From Ehretia macrophylla (lineage: Eukaryota > Streptophyta > Magnoliopsida > Boraginales > Ehretiaceae), in NCBI GenBank assembly GCA_037974665.1, contig CM075765.1, positions 60,972,247-61,036,246 of the forward strand: a DNA stretch of 64,000 nt. Direction: 5' to 3'. Below the pieces are notes generated by a model. The model had not been told where the DNA came from, ran no database searches, and saw only the letters and a list, made by a program, of their open reading frames with translations. Below are positions 10,103-20,805 of the stretch, piece by piece (position 1 is the first letter of the stretch; each line of letters opens with the position of its first letter). Position numbers and translations under genes: made by a program.

Positions 10103-11889
10103 ATGCCGCCACGTCGTGGTACTCAAGGTATAGGGTCTGATGAAGAGGCAGCAGAACAGGGTCAGCAACTGTTGCCTGAGCAGTTTATGGCTACTATGAC
10201 TACAGCAGTTGACCGGATTACACAGGTGCTGCATGAGTAGAGGCAGGACAGGAATAATCCCTAGGGAAATCAAGCTAATCCTGTGGACAAGGGTATAGGG
10301 TTGAGAATAATCAGTTGGAGAAATTTCTGAGGCACGAGCCGGGTAAGTTCTTTGGAGAGCCGGATGATGAGGCAGTCGAGAAATGGATTAACTGTGTCGA
10401 GAAAATTTTCACCGCTTTGAGGTACACTGACGAGGCAAGAATAGATTATGCGTCACTCCTGTTTGAAGGTGATGCAGAGCAGTGGTGGAATACTATCCAG
10501 AGGTAGTGGGATTGTGAGGATGTACCGCATTTGTGGGATAATTTTGTAAGTGAGTTTCGGGACAAGTATATTCCCGAGATGGCTATGGAAAGGAGGGAGG
10601 ATGAGTTTGTGGCCCTGAAGAAGGGAAATATGACTGTTGCACAGTATGAGGCTAGGTTTGTTAGCCTGTCGAGGTATATGCCCGAGTTGGTATGGCCAGT
10701 TAAGAAGATGATTCATAGGTTTGTTCGTGGGCTGCGAATGGACATACAACTACATTTGACTGGGCAGACTTACACTACTTTTCCCGAGGCATTTCAGGCA
10801 GCCTCGAAGTTTGAGAAACGGAAGGCTGAGATGTTAGCTGAGAGCAGTCAGCTGAGTAAGAAGCAGTATTTGGGCCAGAGTCAGCCGAGGCAGTATCAGA
10901 CTTCTGCGCAGGTTCCTCAGCAACGTCCGTATCAGCCACAGTAGCAGATTCAGGCTAGGCCAGCTGTGACTAGACCCCAGTAGGGAGGTACAGTTCCTAC
11001 TACCAGAGCCCCAGCACCTACAGGAAACACTGTTGTAAGGCAAAATTAGCAGTGTAACTATTGTAATCGATCGGGGCATATTGAGGCTAATTGTTGGAGA
11101 AAGAGTGGTAAATGCACGGGTTGTGGTAGCGATGACCATAGGGTGAGAGATTGCCCTAAGTATAACAATGTTTAGGGCCGTACTGGAGGCCAAGGTGTGC
11201 AGAATAGGGCTGCAGGTGCACGTCCAGCACAGAGAGTTTAGGCTAGGGTCTTTGCACTAGATGCGGAGGAGCTGCCCGATACTACAGCTATAGTGGAAGG
11301 TACCTTTCTTCTCAATACTCAGCCAGTTAAAGTTTTGATTGATCCCGGAGCTACACATTCATTTATAACTCCTGCATGTGCACGATCTGTGAATGTTTGC
11401 ATTGATAAACTGCCTCATGAAGTTGAAGTTAGTACGCCTTTGGGTGCAAAATTTGTTACTGAGTCTATTTGCAAATCTTGTGATATATGCATTGAGAACC
11501 GTAAATTTCTTGCTGATTTAATTATATTGCCATTCCGTGACTTTGAAATCATTTTGGGAATGGACTGGTTGGGGAAGTACTATGCTCAGTTGGATTGTAG
11601 AACAAAGATTGTTTATCTTCAGGTTCTTGACCTACCGGTACTGGAGATTGTTGGGAATTGCAGGGCTGCCCGAATTCCTCTTTTATCAGCGATCAAGACT
11701 TCTAAGTTGTTGAATAAGGGTTGTGAAGCTTACTTAGCTTATTTGATCAATCAGCCTACTGATAAGTTGAGTTTGAATGAGGTTCCGATTGTTAGAGACT
11801 TCCCTGGTGTATTTCCCGAGGAATTACCGGGTTTACCACCGGATAGGGAGATTGAGTTCGTGATTGATCTTGTGCCAGGCACTGTGCCA

Positions 11890-12480
11890 ATTTCTAGGAG
11901 TCCTTATAGAATGGCATCGGCTGAACTTCAAGAATTGAAAATTTAGCTTCAGAACTTGCTTGAGAAAGGGTTTATACAACCTAGTTCTTCGCCGTGGGGC
12001 GCACCTGTGTTGTTTGTGAGAAAGAAAGACGGCACGCTACGGTTATGTATTGATTACAGGGGACTTAATCAAGTCACGATTAAGAATAAATACCCCTTGC
12101 CGTTGATTGAAGAATTGTTTGACCAGTTGCAGGGTGCGAGTGTTTACTCCAATTTGATTTGAGGCAGGGTTACTATCATCTTAGGATTCGGAGTGACGAT
12201 ATACCAAAGACGGCATTCAGGACTAGATATGGCCACTATGAATTTGTTGTATTGCCGTTTGGTTTGACGAATGCACCAGCCGTATTCATGGACTTGATGT
12301 AGAGGGTTTTCCGACCTTACCTTGATCAGTTTGTCGTAATCTTTATTGACGACATTTTAGTGTACTCGAAGAATGAGGCTGAGCATGAGCAACACTTGAA
12401 GATTGTGCTACAGACTTTGCAGGAAAATAAGCTTTTTGCTAAATTCAGCAAGTGTGAATTCTGGTTGAATTAGATATCTT
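11890..12480 (+). pseudogene. RT2 reverse transcriptase region
   Basis: Conserved blocks [29 protein letters not shown] and [10 protein letters not shown] are present. A one-base loss near 12155 (FDLRQGYY in RT1) puts the downstream half in another frame, and TAGs occur at 11944, 12300 and 12471. Catalytic residues remain in the DNA but no continuous protein is possible. Confidence 0.9.
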
Positions 12481-12749
12481 TGCTAGGCCATATCATTTCA
12501 GATCGAGGAATTTCAATAGATCCAGCTAAGATTGAAGTTGTTTCATCTTGGAAGAGACCTGAGACAGTGTCAGAGATTCGGAGTTTTCTTGGATTGGCAG
12601 GTTACTACCGGAGGTTTGTTAAAGACTTTTCCAAAATTTCTGGACCTTTGAGCCAGTTTACTCGGAAGAAAGTTACTTACAACTGGGATGCCAAATGTGA
12701 ATTCAGTTTCCAAGAATTGAAGAAGACACTACCTCCAACTCCTATTTTA

Positions 12750-12950
12750 GCTTTTTCTGAGGGAACAGAGAACTTTGTTGTCTACAGTTATGCATCTAAA
12801 GAAGGTTTGGGCTGTGTTTTAATGCAGAATGGTAAGGTGATTGCCTATGCTTCTAGAAAGTTGAAACCTTATGAAGTCAATTACCCTACATATGACCTTG
12901 AGTTAGCTGTAGTTGTGTTTGCTTTGAAGAAGTGGTGTCACTACTTGTGG
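12750..12950 (+). pseudogene. RT2 RNase H region, 5' half
   Basis: [13 protein letters not shown] (usually FSDAS; the Asp is Tyr here), [16 protein letters not shown] and [17 protein letters not shown] are readable. The frame is cut at the Trp-Gly codons by RT3, and the rest ([17 protein letters not shown]) is at 19036. Confidence 0.88.
12946..12950 (+). repeat. RT3 target site duplication, left copy
   Basis: TGTGG precedes the RT3 LTR and matches 19036-19040 exactly. Five bases is the normal gypsy duplication. Confidence 0.95.
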
Positions 12951-13315
12951 TGTCACGTCCGAGATTTAGCCATGCATTCAATTACTGTTGCATCCTTTAT
13001 TTGCGCATCTCTTTCTATGCCTTATTAATTGTCTTCTTAAAGTACTATTCACTCCATTTTTAAACTGCATTCTATTAGTTAATTAGTATTTTTATTAAAT
13101 CATATTAATTGTTAAAGTAGTGGGAAAAATGTGCAATTGAGCTAGAGGCGATAGGAGAGCTCGTTTAGAAAATAATTTTTGTAGTTGAATGAATAGTGTT
13201 ACGTAACTAACTTAGAGATTTAATTAGCTAGCATTCATTTTACTATCTAGGCTCGTTTTAAGCTAACTAAGCGCATTTAGTGAACCATTTAAGCAAGCAA
13301 CTTAGCTCCATTTAA

Positions 13316-13322
13316 TATATAA
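13316..13322 (+). promoter_or_regulatory. RT3 LTR TATA box (5' copy)
   Basis: TATATAA lies in a U3-like position, about 200 bases before the donor-like site. It is conserved in the 3' LTR at 16901-16907. Transcription would start roughly 30 bases downstream. Confidence 0.6.
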
Positions 13323-14342
13323 CTCACACAACACACACATTAGCTCATAACTTAGCAAAACAAAAAAAAAAGAGCATGCTGAAAACACTGTAGCAAATCC
13401 GAGAATTGCATTGGAGAAGAAATAGAGTTTTTTTGCTCAACAAATCCTCATTCCAAGCCAAGCCAAGCTAGGTGCAAGTGGTTTAGGGTGTCTACTAGCC
13501 TCTTAGGAGCTCTTACGCGCATTGGTGAGGGATTTCACGGCTTATTTTCGCATTTTAAAATAGTTGCTATTTTCTTGATTTGTTGAAAATGTGTTCAAAT
13601 GCTATTGTATTGATTATCTATGCTATTATACCTTGTATATGAGTGCTAGAGAACATATTTGAGCCATCGTTTCGCAATTTAAACGGTTAGAATTGTTAGT
13701 TTGAATTTTAGGATGAATAGTGACGTTTTTCTAGGGTTTTGTGTAATTGCTCGAATTAGCTTGATTAAAGGCTTCTAATAGATGCCTTAGGTGCTAGTGA
13801 AGGTAATCTAATAGCCCCGTGCACTTGCATTGTCCTTAAATCGCTAAAAATGTAAAATATTCGACTTTAATTTGGGGCTTTCGGGGTTAATGCGAATCCG
13901 GGTGAATTCGGGCTTCAATTCTAGTATCCTTAGGCTACCTAGGTGCTATAGAAGCCATGATATCCTTTGTTTGAAGCCCGGACATTGTATGTGTAGTTTA
14001 AAGCCATAAGAGGGAATTTGGGGCTTTCGGGGTAATCGCAGCCATTTGAATGAGTTAGAGGGTTGACAGGGTACCTTGAGGGTTAGTTAGAAGTTTGGGA
14101 GAGTTTCCTTTGAAAATGGAATCATTAACCTTGGTTTGGAAGAGAAATAGTTTGAAAAACAAAGGGGTTTAGGTGCAATTTCGGTTGACTCACACTTCTA
14201 AACCCATGGCATGACTCCTTAAGTGTTTATATGTGGTTTCAAGTCGATTTGGAGCTTTTGGTATGATTCTATGCTTATTTTGTATATGTTCCTTTGTAAA
14301 CTGCTTATTAGCTTCTATAATTGCTTCTATGCTAATTGCCTC

Positions 14343-14838
14343 GAGGTCAACCTACTTTGTTGATCCTCATATGTGTTAATGCTTATATTATCAGTATTAA
14401 CTTGCCATCGTTAAGTGCATTGCATCGTGGTTGCCCAACCATAGTGTCAGGGGCTGATGTGTTGAATATCGGCTGGGCGGCAGAGGGCTTGCCGGTGGAT
14501 ATTCAAACTCCGTACCCTAGTCCCTCATTCGCCTGGTCCGGAGATTGCCAGGGGATGTTGGGTCGTAGGATTATCGGGGTACATCCGGAGTACACCCACT
14601 GGAGTGTTTGGGGTTATGCCGGCTTATCGTGATCGTGCTCGTGGTTCGTGGATCGTGAATGAAGACCAGTGAAGATTGGTGTATAGGGGATTGTGTGAAA
14701 TGTATCCTTTTAAATGTGTGGTTACTTATGTTATCATTGCTTCTTAAATTGTCTAAGTGATATTGTTGTATAACTGTATTATCTGTTGCATTGCACGCCC
14801 CGGGACTATATCCCTCACTGGGCAACAGTGGTTGCTCA
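14343..14838 (+). other. Three-stem-loop module in RT3 5' LTR
   Basis: H1 is at 14343-14368: GAGGTCAAC and GTTGATCCTC around loop CTACTTT, with one bulge. H2 is at 14576-14597: GGGGTAC and GTACACC around ATCCGGA. H3 is at 14819-14838: TGGGCAAC/GTTGCTCA, an 8-bp stem with one G-U, ending 21 nt before the acceptor-like CAG. Confidence 0.7.
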
Positions 14839-15448
14839 TACCTCGCTAACATGTTTCAGGTAGCACAGTTGGTGGAGTTTCCTTAGCTGCTGTGTGATAT
14901 TTGTCTGAGGTGGATGTGCTTTCTGGTTGCTATGTGAAGAATTTGTTGTCCTATGTATAATCTATTTTGGGGCCTTAAAGCTCATGTATGTATTTGAGTA
15001 ATATGTAAGCTGGAGTCTGATAATGTAGTAGCAGTGGTAATTCTATGGCTTGTAATAACTTATATTTCTATTTCTAGTTGCTTTGCATGCTTGGGAGTGA
15101 ATGGCTTAGTGTGGAATGTTTTATCTCTAAGTATGTTTTAATATTATCCTAGAATGGCATGGTTATTAGACTATATTATAAACTAGTCACTTGGATGCTT
15201 GTGTGGTTTTGGAACTGTTGTTTGGTGCACTGCTCGGATGGCCGTGAATCTTTAAATATTTAGCCATGAAAAGTTTGTTTACCTTGTAGTTACCTTATTT
15301 GAGAATTTACAGGTTTTCAGAATGTCCATAGTACAGGGGAAACTCTGTCCGTGTTTCCCCTAAAATTTTGTGACCGGGTTTGGTATTGGGTTGAGAATAG
15401 CATGGTTATTAGAGCCTCCGGTCTCGTGAGGGATCGGGGCGTTTCAGA

Positions 15449-15460
15449 TGGTATCAGAGC
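15449..15460 (+). other. RT3 primer binding site (tRNA-iMet)
   Basis: TGGTATCAGAGC occurs 2 bases after the 5' LTR end. Confidence 0.9.
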
Positions 15461-16534
15461 TTAGTTAGCTCTAAGCCGGGACAGGGTCCTCGGCCTGTCG
15501 GGTAGTAACCCTTGCGTGTGTGCTTGATTAAGTGTGTGTCTTAAAAGTGTATGCCTGCATGTTTGATTGTGTGTCTTGTATTGAATGTGTGCACCTATGT
15601 GATATAATTATGTGTTACGTGCTAAATGTGTGCAAGGTGAAGCAAAGTGGCTAGTTATGCATCAAATTGACTTTGTGAATTATTAAATGCTTGAACTGTT
15701 GCTTGTAATGTGTGTATTTGAATGTCTTTGATTGAGTTGTGTTATGCTTGACTTGATTATCATGCTTGAATGACTTTGATGATTACACTGTTTCACAAAC
15801 TCTTTCATTAACATGTTTGCGTAATAGTTTAAAGAATGATTATACATATGCAATTGTTTGGCATGCATACATAGCCGTCGAATGGTAAGAAAAACTCCTT
15901 CCTCCCCTAAAGAGAGGTGATTAGTGGCAGGCCTTCCAAATTATGTTGATTAGCATAAATGAGAGGCAATTAATCAGCCTTTATTTGGGAATTGGTGGAT
16001 ATAGTTGGAGCTCAGTTATTGGGATTCTTCTAAGGCCTTCTTCAGTGCTTAGCGGTCATAAATGAATAGCTTCTTTTGGGGTTTCTATATGACAGTTCTC
16101 TAGAGTATATTCTTGGTATTTTCTTATCAGCTATTCATTTGGTATTCTTTTGTCGGCATCTCTTAGAAGAATTGGTATATGGGATTCTTTTTAGCCTTAT
16201 TATCTCGTATTATTTACAATACTCCTTCTAGGAACTTTTACTGGTATTTTCTCTCCGCTCTTAGTTGGGATTCTATTCTTCTATGGTATTCGTACCAGCG
16301 GGATTCTTATTTGGATTTCGAAGTAGCGTCTCTATTGGAGCCTTTATTTGGCCTTATTAAGTGAGGTTCGCAGACAATACTACTAGGATTTCTTAATGAG
16401 CTTCCACGAGAATTCGTATATGGTATTCTTGCTTAGCAACTGATGACGAATAATCAGAGTTGGTTTTCAGTTGATGCAGATGTTCTCTTGTGAAGAAGAA
16501 TTGCGTGGACGCAATTAGTTTAAGGGGGAGAGGA
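15461..16534 (+). other. RT3 internal region, non-coding, with degenerate GG(G/T)ATTCT repeats
   Basis: No gag or pol motif is found. From about 16015 to 16435 a short motif close to GGGATTCTT or GGTATTCTT recurs about ten times at irregular spacing (for example near 16020, 16108, 16140, 16178, 16237, 16268, 16283, 16299, 16418). The tract TTTAAGGGGGAGAGGA at its end is the polypurine primer. Confidence 0.7.
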
Positions 16535-19035
16535 TGTGACGTCCAAGATTTAGCCATGCATTCAATTACTGTTGCTTCCTTTATTTGCGCACCTCTTTCT
16601 ATGCCTTATTAACTGTCTTCTTAAGTTACTATTCACTCTGTTTTTAAATTGCATTCTACTAGTTAATTAGTATTTTTATTAAATCATATTAATTTTTAAA
16701 GTAGTGGGAAAAATGTGCAATTGAGCTAGAGGCGATAGGAGGGCTCGTTTAGAAAATGATTTTTGTAGTTGAATGAATAGTGTTACGTAACATCACTTAG
16801 GGAATGAATTAGCTAGCATTCATTTTACTATCTAGGCTCGTTTTAAGCTAACTAAGCGCATTTAGTGAACCATTTAAGCAAGCAACTTAGCCCCATTTAA
16901 TATATAACTCACACAACACACACATTAGCTCATAACTTAGCAAAAAAAAAAAAAAAAGAGAGCATGCTGAAAACACTGTAGCAAATCCGAGAATTGCATT
17001 GGAGAAGAAATAGAGTTTTTTTGCTCAACAAATCCTCATTCCAAGCCAAGCCAAGCAAGGTGCAAGTGGTTTAGGGTGTCTACTAGCCTCCTAGGAGCTC
17101 CTACGCGCATTGGTGAGGGATTTCACGACTTATTTTCGCATTTTAAAATAGTTGCTATTTTCTTGATTTGTTGAAAATGTGTTCAAATGCTATTGTATTG
17201 ATTATCTATGCTATTATACCTTGTATATAAGTGCTAGAGAACATATTTGAGCCATCGTTTCGCAATTTAAACGGTTAGAATCGTTAGTTTGATTTTTAGG
17301 GTGAATAGTGATATTTTTCTAGGGTTTTGCATAATTGCTCGAATTAGCTTGATTTAATGCTTCTAATAGATGCCTTAGGTGCTAGTGAAGATAATCTAAT
17401 AGCCCCGTGCACTTGCATTGTCCTTAAATTGCTAAAAATGTAAAATAGTCGACTTTAATTTGGGGCTTTCGGGGTTAATGGGAATCCGGGTGGATTCGCG
17501 CTTCAATTCTAGAATCCTTAGGCTACCTAGGTGCTATAGAAGCCATGATATCCTTTGTTTGAAGCCCGGACATTGTATGTGTAGTTTAAAGGCATAAGAG
17601 GGAGTTTGGGGCTATCGGGGTAATGGCAGCCATTTGAATGAGTTAGAGGGTTGAGAGGGTACCTTGAGGGTTAGTTAGAAGGTTGGGAGAGTTTCCTTTG
17701 AAAATGGAATCATTAACCTTGGTTTGGAAGAGAAATAGTTTGAAAAACAAAGGGGTTTAGGTGCAATTTCGGTTGACTCACACTTCTAAACCCATGGCAT
17801 GACTCCTTAAGTGTTTATATGTGGTTTCAAGTCGATTTGGAGCTTTTGGTATGATTCTATGCTTATTTTGTATATGTTCCTTTGTAAACTGCTTATTAGC
17901 TTCTATAATTGCTTCTATGCTAATTGCCTCGAGGTCAACCTACTTTGTTGATCCTCATATGTGTTAATGCTTATATTATCGGTATTAACTTGCCATCGTT
18001 AAGTGCATTACATCGTGGTTGCGCAACCATAGTGTCAAGGGCGGATGTGTTGAATATCGGCTGGGCGGCAGAGGGCTTGCCGGTGGATATTCAAACTCCG
18101 TACCCTAGTCCCTCATTCGCCTGGTCCGGAGATTGCCAAGGGATGTTGGGTCGTAGGATTATCGGGGTACATCCGGAGTACACCCACTGGAGTGTTTGGG
18201 GTTATGCCGGCTTATCGTGATCGTGCTAGGGGTTCGTGGATCGTGAATGAAGACCAGTGCAGATTGGTGTATAGGGGATTGTGTGAAATGTATCCTTTTA
18301 AATGTGTGGTTACTTATGTTATCATTGCTTCTTAAATTGTCTAAGTGATATTGTTGTATAACTGTATTATCTGTTGCATTGCACGCCCCGGGACTATATC
18401 CCTCACTGGGCAACAGTGGTTGCTCATACCTCTCTAACATGTTTCAGGTAGCACAGTTGGAGGAGTTGCCTTAGCTGCTGTGTGATATTTGTCTGAGGTG
18501 GATGTGCTTTCTGGTTGCTATGTGAAGAATTTGTTGTCCTATGTATAATCTATTTTGGGGCCTTAAAGCTCATGTATGTATTTGAGTAATATGTAAGCTG
18601 GAAGTCTGATAATGTAGTAGCAGTGGTAATTCTATGGCTTGTAATAACTTATATTTCTATTTCTAGTTGCTTTGCATGCTTGGGAGTGAATGGCTTAGTG
18701 TGGAATGTTTTATCTCTAAGTATGTTTTAATATTATCCTAGAATGGCATGGTTATTAAACTATATTATAAACAAGTTACTTGCATGCTTGTGTGGTTTTG
18801 GAACTGTTGTTTACTTCAAGGCTCGGATGGCCGTGAATCTTTAAATATTTAGCCATGAAAAGTTTGTTTACCTTGTAGTTACCTTATTTGAGAATTTAGA
18901 GGTTTTCAGAATGTTGATAGGACAGGTGAGACTCTGTCCGTTTTTCCCCTAAAATTTTGTCACCGAGTTTGGCATTGGGTTGAGAATAGCATGGTTATTA
19001 GAGCCTCCGGTCTCGTGAGGGATCGGGGCGTTACA
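16535..19035 (+). repeat. RT3 3' LTR
   Basis: It runs from TGTGACGTCC to GGGGCGTTACA and is nearly identical to the 5' LTR. A TATATAA is at 16901-16907. The intron side of the donor-like site starts at 17113 and the acceptor-like CAG ends at 18447. Confidence 0.92.
17931..18426 (+). other. Three-stem-loop module in RT3 3' LTR
   Basis: H1 is at 17931-17956, H2 at 18164-18185 and H3 at 18407-18426, the same pairings as in the 5' LTR. Confidence 0.7.
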
Positions 19036-19040
19036 TGTGG
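19036..19040 (+). repeat. RT3 target site duplication, right copy
   Basis: TGTGG is identical to 12946-12950. Confidence 0.95.
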
Positions 19041-19479
19041 GGTAGCAGATTTGAAATTTTTACTGACCACAAGAGTCTCAAGTATTTATTTTCACAGAAG
19101 GATCTGAATATGAGGCAGCGGAGATGGCTAGAGCTATTAAGTGGTTACAACTGTTCTATAAACTATGTGCTAGGTAAGGCAAATGTTGTTGCTGATGCTT
19201 TGAGCCGAAAGGCTACTGTTGCAAGCTTAATTATTAAGGATTGGGAGACTTTGGAAGAAATTTGTTCATGGAAGCCAGAAGCTACTGAGGTAGGGATTCG
19301 ATTTGCTAGTTTGCAGATTCAGTCAGGGTTGCTAGCGCAGATCAAAGAGGCTCAGAAGACTGATCCTTACATCTTGAAGATCCAAGAAAAAGCTAAAGGG
19401 GGAGAGTCGGATTTTAAATTGCATGCAGATGGTATCTTCAGATTCAGGGACATGATATGTGTTCCTGGTGATTCGACTT

Positions 19480-20480
19480 TGAAGAATGAGATTCTGTCCG
19501 AGGCACATAATTCGAGGTATACGATTCACCCGGGCAGTACTAAAATGTATAGAGACTTGAAACAACACTTCTAGTGGAACAATATGAAGAGGGAGATTGC
19601 TGGGTATGTATCCAGATGTTTGACTTGTCAAAGGGTTAAAGTTGAGCATCAGAGGCCAGCCGGGCTTCTATAGCCGTTGTCGATTCCGCAATGGAAGTGG
19701 GTACATATAACAATGGACCTTGTGACCGATCTTCCTAGATCTCCGAGAGGGTGTGATTCTGTTTGGGTTGTTGTGGACCGCTTGACTAAAGTTACACATT
19801 TTATTCCCGTGAACAAACAGGATAGCCTTGATAAGCTAGCTGAGCTTTATGTTGCTAATATTGTGAGATTGCATGGTGTGCCACAGAGTATAGTGTCGAT
19901 AGAGATCCCAGATTCAGATATCATTTTTGGCAGAAGTTGCAAGAGGCCCTAGGAACTAAGTTGAGCTTCAGTACTGCATATCATCCACAAACTGATGGCC
20001 AGTCTGAGAGAACTATCAGGATCTTGGAAGACATGCTTCGAGCATGTGTGCTAGACTTTGGGAAGAATTGGGAGAAGTTTTTGCCTTTAGCGGAGTTCGC
20101 CTACTGCAATAGTTATCAATCTACTATAGGTATGGCTCCCTACGAGGCGTTGTATGGTCGGAAATGCAGATCCCCATTGTATTGGGAAGAGGTTGGAGAG
20201 ATGAGAACAATTGATCCGATTGTGTTACCTGAGATGATTAAGATGGTAGATAATGTTCACCTTATTCGCCAGCGTATGCTTACAGTTCAGAGTCGTCAGA
20301 AAAGTTATTCGGATAAGCACCGTCGGGATCTTGAGTTTGATTTGGGAGATTGGGTGTTTCTTAAGATTTCTCCTCGAAATGGATTGATTCGGCACAGTAA
20401 GAGAGGGAAACTTAGTCCCAGGTATGTTGGTCTGTATGAGATCACTGAGAAGGTAGGTCCTTTAGCTTATCGGTTAGCTT
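19480..20480 (+). pseudogene. RT2 integrase region
   Basis: The zinc-binding HHCC part, the catalytic core with [11 protein letters not shown] and [12 protein letters not shown], and the [11 protein letters not shown] segment are readable. The second catalytic Asp segment is lost to a frameshift near 19900. Relatives continue with the VFHVSMLKK tail seen here at about 20512-20538. Confidence 0.88.
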
Positions 20481-20792
20481 TACCTCCGAACTTGTCGAGA
20501 CTGCACGATGTGTTCCACGTGTCTATGTTAAAGAAATACCATCCAGACCCTTCACATGTACTTGAACCAGAGCCTTTGCATATTGAAGAAAAGTTGTCTT
20601 ATGAAGAGAAACCGATTCGAATTGTGGATCAGAAAGTTTAGGAGCTTCGCAGAAAGAGTATTTCATTAGTAAAGGTTTTGTGGAATCATCATGGGTTTGA
20701 GGAAGCAACTTGAGAAAGAGAGGACCAGGTTCGGGATCAGTATCCGGAGTTATTTGTTGACCAAGTAAGAATTGCGTGGGCGCAATTGTTTT

Positions 20793-20805
20793 AAGGGGGA
20801 GAGGG
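20793..20805 (+). other. RT2 polypurine tract
   Basis: AAGGGGGAGAGGG directly precedes the 3' LTR start TGTAATACC. Confidence 0.85.

Larger units (their letters stand above)
10103..12950 (+). pseudogene. RT2 gag-pol pseudogene, first part (gag to RNase H)
   Basis: The ATG at 10103 opens MPPRRGTQG, as in RT1. gag core motifs and two intact zinc knuckles (CNYCNRSGHIEANC and CTGCGSDDHRVRDC, about 11056-11160) are followed by protease (DPGA at 11341-11352), RT (FIDD at 12342-12353) and the start of RNase H. In-frame TAG codons at 10238, 10262, 10942, 10981, 11047, 11172, 11239, 11944, 12300 and 12471 each replace a CAG seen in RT1 or implied by family pattern. Another TAG at 10504 replaces TGG. 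A one-base deletion near 12155 shifts the RT frame. The sequence stops at the RT3 insertion and resumes at 19036. Confidence 0.92.
12951..15446 (+). repeat. RT3 5' LTR
   Basis: It starts TGTCACGTCC and ends GGGGCGTTTCA. A TATATAA box is at 13316-13322. A donor-like TTG|GTGAGGG has its intron side starting at 13525. An acceptor-like ATGTTTCAG ends at 14859. Confidence 0.92.
12951..19035 (+). mobile_element. RT3: non-autonomous LTR retrotransposon (LARD-like) inside RT2 RNase H
   Basis: It has two LTRs of about 2.5 kb (12951-15446, 16535-19035), a tRNA-iMet primer site (15449-15460), a polypurine tract (16522-16534), an internal region of only 1088 bp and an exact TGTGG duplication. The LTRs are highly similar, so it is the youngest of this nest. 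No gag or pol is present. The last internal bases (AATTGCGTGGACGCAATT) resemble the end of RT2 pol, so it appears to be a deletion derivative of a related element that relied on another element's proteins. Confidence 0.93.
19036..20794 (+). pseudogene. RT2 gag-pol pseudogene, second part (RNase H end, integrase, tail)
   Basis: The frame resumes with [17 protein letters not shown], keeping the RNase H TDHKSL motif, and passes ADALSRK. Integrase follows: [11 protein letters not shown] and CLTCQRVK (zinc part), [11 protein letters not shown], then [12 protein letters not shown] near 19978-20013. The SDRDPRF segment near 19900 is destroyed by a one-base deletion. TAG at 19574 replaces Trp, TAG at 19672 replaces CAG, and TAG at 20639 replaces CAG. 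A chromodomain-like tail (LVKVLWNHHGFEEA, then TGA for Trp) ends at a TAA at 20792-20794, just before the polypurine tract. Confidence 0.9.

Noticed and set aside
14336-18220. Matching 98-codon frames in both RT3 LTRs (and 69-codon frames at 47992 and 54569 in the RT6 LTRs)
   Set aside because: They overlap the stem-loop module. Their conservation follows from LTR identity and from base pairing, not from codons, and the frame is not kept between families.
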